From contig NZ_BAABJW010000016.1 in assembly GCF_039543505.1 (NCBI RefSeq), positions 1 to 10,140 on the forward strand: DNA of 10,140 nt. The letters run 5' to 3'. The notes beneath the pieces were generated by a model. The model had not been told where the DNA came from and ran no database searches. It worked only from the letters and a program-made list of their open reading frames with translations. Below are positions 6,601 to 10,140 of the stretch, in pieces. The translations under genes and the position numbers were made by a program. The DNA is from Litoribaculum gwangyangense (GTDB taxonomy: Bacteria > Bacteroidota > Bacteroidia > Flavobacteriales > Flavobacteriaceae). Position 1 is the first letter of the stretch, and the number at the start of each line of letters is the position of its first letter.

Positions 6601-9213
6601 TCTATCTCCGAATGTTACTGGATTATTGCTTATATTTTGATTATTTGTGTCATAAATATCTGATAAACCTATAGTAAGTATACCCTCGATAGGGCCAGAA
6701 CCATCTGTTGCATTGTTGATACTACTAGATTGTTTTTGGTTTAACTCAGAGATATCATCACGTCCTATGCCTGCAATATCGTGATTGTAGGGAGCATTGT
6801 TGGAATGATCCCAAATTACGTTACCTCCACCATTTACATAATCTTGTGTTGTTGCTCCAAAATTCGATCCAACTGTTTGATCGGGAGCTAATGTTATTCC
6901 ATATTTTACAGCCAAGTAGGATTGTATTCTATTACGTTCTTGTGTCGCATCTGCATCATTTTTGCGAGATGAGTATGTAATAATTTCAGCGATTCTTGCG
7001 TCTGTAGTTGCCTCCCAACCTTCACTTCGTCCAATCCAATATCTTGAGTTATTAACATTGGCAAAATCTGGAATATCATTTTGAACCGTTTCTATATCTG
7101 TTGCATTATAGTATAGCTCTTGTTGTGTAGCTCCAGAGTTATTTCTAACATTAATAATACCAGCATTACTATAGGTGTTTCCAGTACCAGTTTCCGCTAC
7201 ACCATATCCTAGTCCACCACTTGTTGTTCCATGGGCATAAGATATAATTTCACCCGTAAATCGAACTGAATAGGCACCTAAACCTAAACCAGTAGCATCT
7301 GTTTCATTAGTTGCTATATTTTCATCGCCGCAAAAAACGTCCATACTTCCAAAAGAATTATTAACCGTGACATTTGGTAGTAATACCACAAATAAGTCCT
7401 GTGAATAGAAACCGCCCGTACCTTGTAAAAACTCTGTAGTTGTGTCATCAAATGAAAAATCACCATCTAATCTGAAACTGGATGAATTATTATTAAAATC
7501 AACGACCGGATTGAAATTAATATTAAATGCCGGATCATCGCGATAAGTTGGCTCCACTCCTACGACAGGAGCAACGGCATCATAGCCATTACTTGTTTGG
7601 TCCTGCCAAGTGCTAACCGGTTGTCCATCGGTATAAGTTAAACCAGCATTACCCTTAAGCCAAAGTTGTAAATCGGTATCAATACCACCGGGAGCAGTTA
7701 TAAGCACACCTGTTCCTTGAATATCAAAAGTAAATGGATTCTCATCGGTGTCATTATTTGCTATTGAAATGCTCGCCGTTCTAAGACCTAAAGCACTAGG
7801 GTCAAAAGTGATTTCAAATGTAGTAGTGCTACTTGCTGCAATGGTTGAAGCGGGAATGATTGTTAGTGTAAAATCCGAAGCATTAGCTCCAGAAATAGTT
7901 ACATAGGGTGATGCTCCAGTTAAATTTAAACTGCTTAATGTACCTAAGTTTTGAATTGTAAAGATATTGGCATTGGTACCACTTGATTCTAGAACATTAC
8001 CAAAATCAGTATCATCACTTAAACTTGGAGTAATATCACCATTGGTAATATCAACGCCATTACCTTGAATGTTTATTTCTTGTAGTGTGGTGGTTCCCGT
8101 TCCTCGTATATCAAAATTATAAGGGTTTTCATCGCTATCGTCATTCGCTATACTTACGGACGCTGTTCTTAGTCCCGTATCGCTTGGATTAAAAGTAATC
8201 GTAAATGTTGTGCTTCCAGATACTGCAACAGAGCTGGCAGGATTTGCAGTAACTGTAAAATCTCCAGCATGGGCTCCAGTTATACTCACGAGTGGGCCTC
8301 CTGTAAGATTTAAAGTTCCAGTTCCTAAATTTTGAATAGTAAAAGTATTGGCATTAGATCCAGCTATAACATCAACACTACCAAAATCTGTGTCATCTGC
8401 AATTGATGGAGTAGTGTCGCCATCTGCAATATTTGTTGCGTTACCCTGAATATTTATTTCTGGTATAGTAACTATCCAATTAAGAATAACTAAACCGGGC
8501 GCACCCGATTCTCCAACTCTAGGTCCATTGTCATCACCGGCAGCTCCGCCCCCAGCACCATAATTTTGGCCAACAGAACCGCTTCCGCCATTACCGCCAT
8601 TACCACCATTGCCACCGTTAGATGTTCCACCTAATCCACCAGTTATAGTACTACCATTTCCGCCGTTTTGGCTACTTCCAGCACCGCCGCCGCCGCCGCC
8701 GCCAGCATTGATATCTCCAATACCACCATTACCGCCATCAAAGGCAATTTGGCTCGTAACTGTTCCAGTAAAAGAACCCCCACCACCTAAGGCAGCAGGA
8801 CCTCCTGCGGTATTACCAACAACTCCTCCAGCACCACCGTTAGCCGTAATAGTACCAATGGTATGAGATACTATAGTATTTCCACCATTAAAACCATCGT
8901 TTCCATTTCCATCAACTGCACCATTACCTCCGGCTCCTATCGTTATGGTTATGTTATCACCTGGGGTAACAGCTATAGTTCCGCCACGGAAACCACCACC
9001 GGCACCTCCATTTCCACCATCATTCCCATTTCCACTTCGGTCACTTCCACCACCACCAGCACCCCAAGCTTGTATTGTAACTTGAGAAACTCCAGCGGGC
9101 ACTGTAAAAGTACCTGAATTTGTGAAAGTTTGACTTTGCGAAAATGCAATTGAGGAAATTAGGATACTTATTATGAGTATACTAGACCTTACTAAAAAAG
9201 TAATTTTTTTCAT
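3616..9213 (-). CDS. Large modular T9SS-secreted adhesin-like protein (1865 aa)
   Basis: Complete gene from ATG (9213) to TAA (3616). Signal peptide 1-25, with likely cleavage before Q26. Residues 27-246 open with a TFTVPAGVSQVTIQAWGAGGGG strand pattern and become very glycine-rich (GGNGG repeats, seven consecutive Gly at 171-177); this matches the glycine-rich beta domain seen in bacterial surface and phage-tail proteins. Two ~127-residue choice-of-anchor-D-type repeats follow (251-373, 379-503). Residues 509-990 (LQLWLKGNAG, WQDQT, IQSYLAVKYGITL, DIAGIGRDD) match a jellyroll-like flavobacterial region that I recall as DUF8202. A LamG domain spans 993-1165 (VYFDGIVDYID, FTLSAWIK, EVRVWNRAL). 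Residues 1233-1773 match the 1047-residue neighbour, and the T9SS sorting domain is at about 1790-1865 (IKMYNVLGQLVF, ending KKVLVK). The role is probably extracellular binding; no catalytic motif is recognised. A promoter lies at 9254-9284. Confidence 0.95.
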   Translation of the reverse strand: MKKITFLVRSSILIISILISSIAFSQSQTFTNSGTFTVPAGVSQVTIQAWGAGGGGSDRSGNGNDGGNGGAGGGFRGGTIAVTPGDNITITIGAGGNGAVDGNGNDGFNGGNTIVSHTIGTITANGGAGGVVGNTAGGPAALGGGGSFTGTVTSQIAFDGGNGGIGDINAGGGGGGGAGSSQNGGNGSTITGGLGGTSNGGNGGNGGNGGSGSVGQNYGAGGGAAGDDNGPRVGESGAPGLVILNWIVTIPEINIQGNATNIADGDTTPSIADDTDFGSVDVIAGSNANTFTIQNLGTGTLNLTGGPLVSITGAHAGDFTVTANPASSVAVSGSTTFTITFNPSDTGLRTASVSIANDDSDENPYNFDIRGTGTTTLQEINIQGNGVDITNGDITPSLSDDTDFGNVLESSGTNANIFTIQNLGTLSSLNLTGASPYVTISGANASDFTLTIIPASTIAASSTTTFEITFDPSALGLRTASISIANNDTDENPFTFDIQGTGVLITAPGGIDTDLQLWLKGNAGLTYTDGQPVSTWQDQTSNGYDAVAPVVGVEPTYRDDPAFNINFNPVVDFNNNSSSFRLDGDFSFDDTTTEFLQGTGGFYSQDLFVVLLPNVTVNNSFGSMDVFCGDENIATNETDATGLGLGAYSVRFTGEIISYAHGTTSGGLGYGVAETGTGNTYSNAGIINVRNNSGATQQELYYNATDIETVQNDIPDFANVNNSRYWIGRSEGWEATTDARIAEIITYSSRKNDADATQERNRIQSYLAVKYGITLAPDQTVGSNFGATTQDYVNGGGNVIWDHSNNAPYNHDIAGIGRDDISELNQKQSSSINNATDGSGPIEGILTIGLSDIYDTNNQNISNNPVTFGDRQFLMWGNNGADLNLAAATIAVDMSAGIGGLNTPVSFTAMQRVWKVVETGGDIPSCKVRIPQSAIRNITPPGSYLMFISDTGVFDPTADYRVMTPDGNGNLETDYNFNATKYITFGYAPQVIAERSVYFDGIVDYIDVEDNLDLNATEFTLSAWIKRDTGTTNASILSKRNAANSEGYDLRINGAGRLEFSLNGGAATLTSTVAIPENEWHEVAVIYNSGSATLYIDGVADTSATGLPAPIATNQKFLIAAADGFDPNTTDYFAGSIDEVRVWNRALTVGQLHYIMNQELVDKSITTGLNPLPLIQGYVIPTTISNNEIATIPWTDLAGYYPMSIYTYTNTNDMSGNGNQGALRNLDTVDYQTAPLPYQSQAAGSWDADATWLNNAEQTLPNALSIVDGTTPIDWNIVELNHDVYLGSSSTAARTRDCSVEALIINSGDLQVNGDTASNTGIGLTVTHYLKLDGTIDLEGESQLVQTDRSDFDTASTGTLERDQQGYSNTYLYNYWSSPVAPTSNSSYTVTDIFSNVGFLTSGYNGTASPVQNADYWVWKYANRANDTYALWQQVRSTGSLLVGEGFTMKGPGTATLDQNYVMLGQPNNGDFSLPITLDNEYLIGNPYPSALDANQFILDNISVADGGTNATNVINGALYFWDHFAINSHYLLDYQGGYAVYTLLGGTIAISTDTRINASYASGTKQPERFIAVGQGFFVSAVDDGGIAGLSQPIVGGNILFKNGQRAFQREMISGSNSGSVFLKNSNKTKTTTSIPEEDTREKIRLMFDSPEGYHRQLLVGVDEKTSKDFDLGYDALLSENNKEDMYWDLNGSKLIIQALDNFNQDQKIPFNLKIAKEGLATIRIDNLENINTSKNIFVHDKELDIYHDLRQSNYDVLLLPGEYTNRFEITFANATSLSVDEFDDTYLQVYYSNEKASIMIMNPQLKNIQSIKMYNVLGQLVFESHKNTDEKHIELKTNHIKTGTYILKLETNERSMTKKVLVK
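7708..8079 (-). repeat. Anchor-D-type domain repeat, copy 2 (in the 1865-residue gene)
   Basis: Encodes residues 379-502, starting EINIQGNGVDI and ending DENPFTFDIQGTG. It aligns along its length with copy 1: DDTDFG, a (T/I)FTIQNLGT strand, SG/TGA..A.DFT, TTF.ITF(D/N)PS, GLRTAS(V/I)SIAN(N/D)D. This pattern is typical of choice-of-anchor-D / ASPM-SPD-2-Hydin-like immunoglobulin-fold domains. Such domains usually act as spacers on extracellular proteins. Confidence 0.85.
8095..8463 (-). repeat. Anchor-D-type domain repeat, copy 1 (in the 1865-residue gene)
   Basis: Encodes residues 251-373, starting PEINIQGNATNI and ending DENPYNFDIRGTG. It is the first of two tandem units with a period of 127 residues, joined by a short TTLQ linker. 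The two copies are clearly related in protein but visibly diverged in DNA, so the duplication is not recent. Confidence 0.85.
8476..9054 (-). repeat. Glycine-rich low-complexity coding region with GGN and CCG tracts
   Basis: This stretch encodes the glycine-rich part of the 1865-residue protein (residues about 53-246). It contains GGNGGNGGNGG (about residues 200-210, near 8584-8616) and an uninterrupted (CCG)6CC tract at 8684-8703 encoding most of a seven-glycine run. The GC content is well above the surrounding AT-rich DNA because glycine codons are GGN. The period is three bases, so gain or loss of units would keep the reading frame. Such sequences commonly form flexible or polyglycine-II-like structures. 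Confidence 0.8.
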
Positions 9214-9253
9214 AAGAGGTTAAATTTTAGTTTGGGACTAATTATTTAAGCTT

Positions 9254-9284
9254 CAAATCTAAGGTAAAACTCTATGAAATACAA
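9254..9284 (-). promoter_or_regulatory. Bacteroidota-type promoter of the 1865-residue gene
   Basis: On the minus strand, TTG (9284-9282) is followed after 20 bases by TAGATTTG (9261-9254). This matches the known Bacteroidota sigma-A consensus of a -33 TTG and a -7 TAnnTTTG with about 19-21 bases between them. It predicts a transcript start near 9247-9250 and a leader of roughly 35 bases before the ATG at 9213. No Shine-Dalgarno is visible in that leader, which is normal for the phylum. The assignment rests on pattern only. Confidence 0.55.
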
Positions 9285-9304
9285 ATATAATCGATGAAAT
9301 ACAA
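9274..9304. repeat. Direct repeat of 11 bp at the promoter -33 region
   Basis: ATGAAATACAA occurs at 9274-9284 and again at 9294-9304, exactly 20 bases apart, or about two helical turns. The proximal copy includes the -33 TTG (as CAA on the plus strand) of the proposed promoter. The same face of the helix and the overlap with the promoter would suit binding of a regulator dimer, but no regulator family is recognised. Confidence 0.5.
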
Positions 9305-9431
9305 TTTAATATAATTAAATTACTGATTATTAGCGTTTTAATATATTTTATTATAATATTATTTTTGTTATTCACTTTTTATCGTAACTATTTGTTTGTC
9401 AATATATTGTTTTATTCTTTTTGTTTCTTTG

Positions 9432-9473
9432 ATTATAAAAGGCCGAGTACTTAAGTACTCGGCCTTTTATAAT
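9432..9473 (-). terminator. Strong bidirectional-type terminator, 42-bp perfect palindrome
   Basis: The 42 bases are a perfect inverted repeat around the centre 9452/9453: A-TTATAAAA-GGCCGAGTAC-TT and its exact complement. The RNA would form a stem with a GC-rich core (GGCCGAG/CTCGGCC) flanked by A4 on one side and U4 on the other, with a small loop at CTTAAG. It begins 24 bases past the stop of the MopE-like gene (9497), and the trailing TTTTAT gives a U-tract within the stem. This is a clear intrinsic terminator for that gene; by symmetry it could also work in the other direction. Confidence 0.9.
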
Positions 9474-9496
9474 TTACTTTTTTTTGAACGAATTCA

Positions 9497-10140
9497 TTAA
9501 TGTTTTATTAATCGTTTCATAATACTAGCACCTGTTTCTTTGCTTGTAATTTTGAACAAATAAGGAGCTTGTTCTAGTTTACTTAAGCCTGTTACATTTA
9601 TCGAACCATTTTTGCTTAAGTACTGATTATCAAAAACAAGGCGTCCATTCAAATCAAATACTTTAATATTAAACTCATCATTATTAAAACTTAATGGAAG
9701 CTTTATAATGATAATATCATTAAATGGATTTGGTGTAATTGAAGTATTATTAAGGTTAAAGATTTTTACATCCAATGTTGTACTGTCCAAACCATCACAA
9801 TCTTCATCTATACCATTGTCAGGGACATCAAAAGCTGCAGGGTTAATGGTATTATCAGTATCATCACAATCATTGTTATCGGTAACATAACCAACTGGCT
9901 GTGAACAGGCTTCTAATGCGTTTGAAAAATCTCCATAACCATCGCCATCTATATCTGCATAGAACGTTGTTGTTACTCCTTCGTCTATGTCTCCATCACA
10001 ATCGTTATCGATACCATCACAAATTTCTGGGGCATTTGGGTAAACTAAATTATTTGAATCATCACAATCATCCACGGTAGGTGCTACTAAGCTGTATCCA
10101 CCAGGGTTTGTACACTGGGTGGCGGTTACTTGGCTTCCGA
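9497..10140 (-). CDS. MopE-like metal-binding-repeat T9SS protein, C-terminal part
   Basis: The reading frame stays open to the window edge at 10140, so this is the 3' end of a longer gene. At least 213 residues are visible. A GTG at 10075 is internal, not the real start, because the repeat pattern continues upstream of it (C-TNPGGYSL before VDDCDD). The visible part has one partial and one full unit of the acidic putative metal-binding (MopE-type) motif: DIDGDGYGD, C-x2-PVGYV, DCDD, (Y/N)P-A, (E)ICDGIDNDCDG. The Asp-rich DxDxDG and DNDCDG loops are known to bind calcium or copper in related proteins. A canonical T9SS type A sorting domain follows (ITPNPF at visible residues about 133-138, FDLNGRLVF, MKRLIKH end). 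The protein is probably exported to the surface. The N-terminal effector domain, if any, lies outside the window. Confidence 0.9.
   Translation of the reverse strand, partial: GSQVTATQCTNPGGYSLVAPTVDDCDDSNNLVYPNAPEICDGIDNDCDGDIDEGVTTTFYADIDGDGYGDFSNALEACSQPVGYVTDNNDCDDTDNTINPAAFDVPDNGIDEDCDGLDSTTLDVKIFNLNNTSITPNPFNDIIIIKLPLSFNNDEFNIKVFDLNGRLVFDNQYLSKNGSINVTGLSKLEQAPYLFKITSKETGASIMKRLIKH
9785..9964 (-). repeat. MopE-type metal-binding motif unit, complete copy
   Basis: This encodes FYADIDGDGYGD, ACSQPVGYV, NDCDDTDN, INPAAFDVPDNGIDEDCDGLD. The order of DxDGDGYG, C-x2-P-x-GYV, DCDD and a closing acidic D-x2-CDG loop is that of the putative metal-binding motif (Cu-binding MopE family). A second, incomplete unit precedes it at about 9977-10140, entering through the window edge. 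The last unit is slightly degenerate, with VPDNGIDEDCDG in place of EICDGIDNDCDG. Confidence 0.8.

Noticed and set aside
8560..8720. CRISPR-like or satellite array
   Set aside because: The short repeats are GGN glycine codons within an intact reading frame; there are no regular spacers or palindromic repeats.
8609..8866. Plus-strand open frame rich in proline, and other plus-strand frames at 4328, 4912, 5258, 6401, 8863 and 9708
   Set aside because: They are antisense shadows of the long minus-strand genes. The proline-rich one is simply the complement of glycine codons. None has a signal peptide, promoter or recognisable domain.
9282..9289. TATATTTG as the -7 box of the 1865-residue gene
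   Set aside because: It matches TAnnTTTG, but the nearest upstream TTG (9302-9304) is only 12 bases away, too close. The alternative at 9254-9261 has a 20-base spacing.
10073..10075. GTG as the start of the MopE-like gene
   Set aside because: The same frame continues without stop to the window edge and encodes the preceding part of the repeat motif (C, then P-x-GY), and no signal peptide follows the GTG.
1..10140. Mobile element, phage, toxin-antitoxin or defence system
   Set aside because: No transposase, integrase, nuclease, toxin or terminal inverted repeats are visible. The glycine-rich tail-fibre-like domain alone is also common in bacterial surface proteins.

Overview
This window looks like a Flavobacteriaceae (Bacteroidota) chromosome fragment. 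The DNA is AT-rich, and no start shows a convincing Shine-Dalgarno sequence. The one recognisable promoter has the Bacteroidota form (TTG / TAnnTTTG). Three of the four proteins end in type IX secretion system (T9SS) C-terminal sorting domains. All four genes lie on the minus strand, and the three whose N-termini are visible start with export signal peptides.

Layout, in the direction of transcription (high to low coordinates): (1) 10140-9497 is the C-terminal part of a protein with acidic MopE-like metal-binding repeats and a canonical T9SS tail. It is followed by a strong palindromic terminator at 9432-9473. (2) A 283-bp gap holds that terminator and a promoter with a flanking 11-bp direct repeat. 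(3) 9213-3616 encodes a 1865-residue modular surface protein: glycine-rich region, two anchor-D-type beta-sandwich repeats, a long jellyroll-like region, a LamG domain, a long conserved flavobacterial region and a T9SS tail. (4) A 184-bp gap contains a perfect hairpin at 3535-3559. (5) 3431-288 encodes a 1047-residue paralogue that shares the LamG-to-C-terminus portion but has a different N-terminal domain. (6) A 150-bp gap precedes 137-1, the start of another exported protein that runs off the window.

The genes are spaced 150-283 bp apart with hairpins between them, so they are probably separate transcription units and not one tight operon. Their common theme is cell-surface or secreted adhesin-like proteins sent through Sec and then T9SS. 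No enzyme active site is visible in the complete genes, so substrate and function cannot be named. I see no RNA gene, insertion sequence, CRISPR array, phage gene or defence system. The most interesting aspects are the tandem paralogues with swapped N-termini, the unnamed conserved region they share, and the promoter-associated direct repeat.
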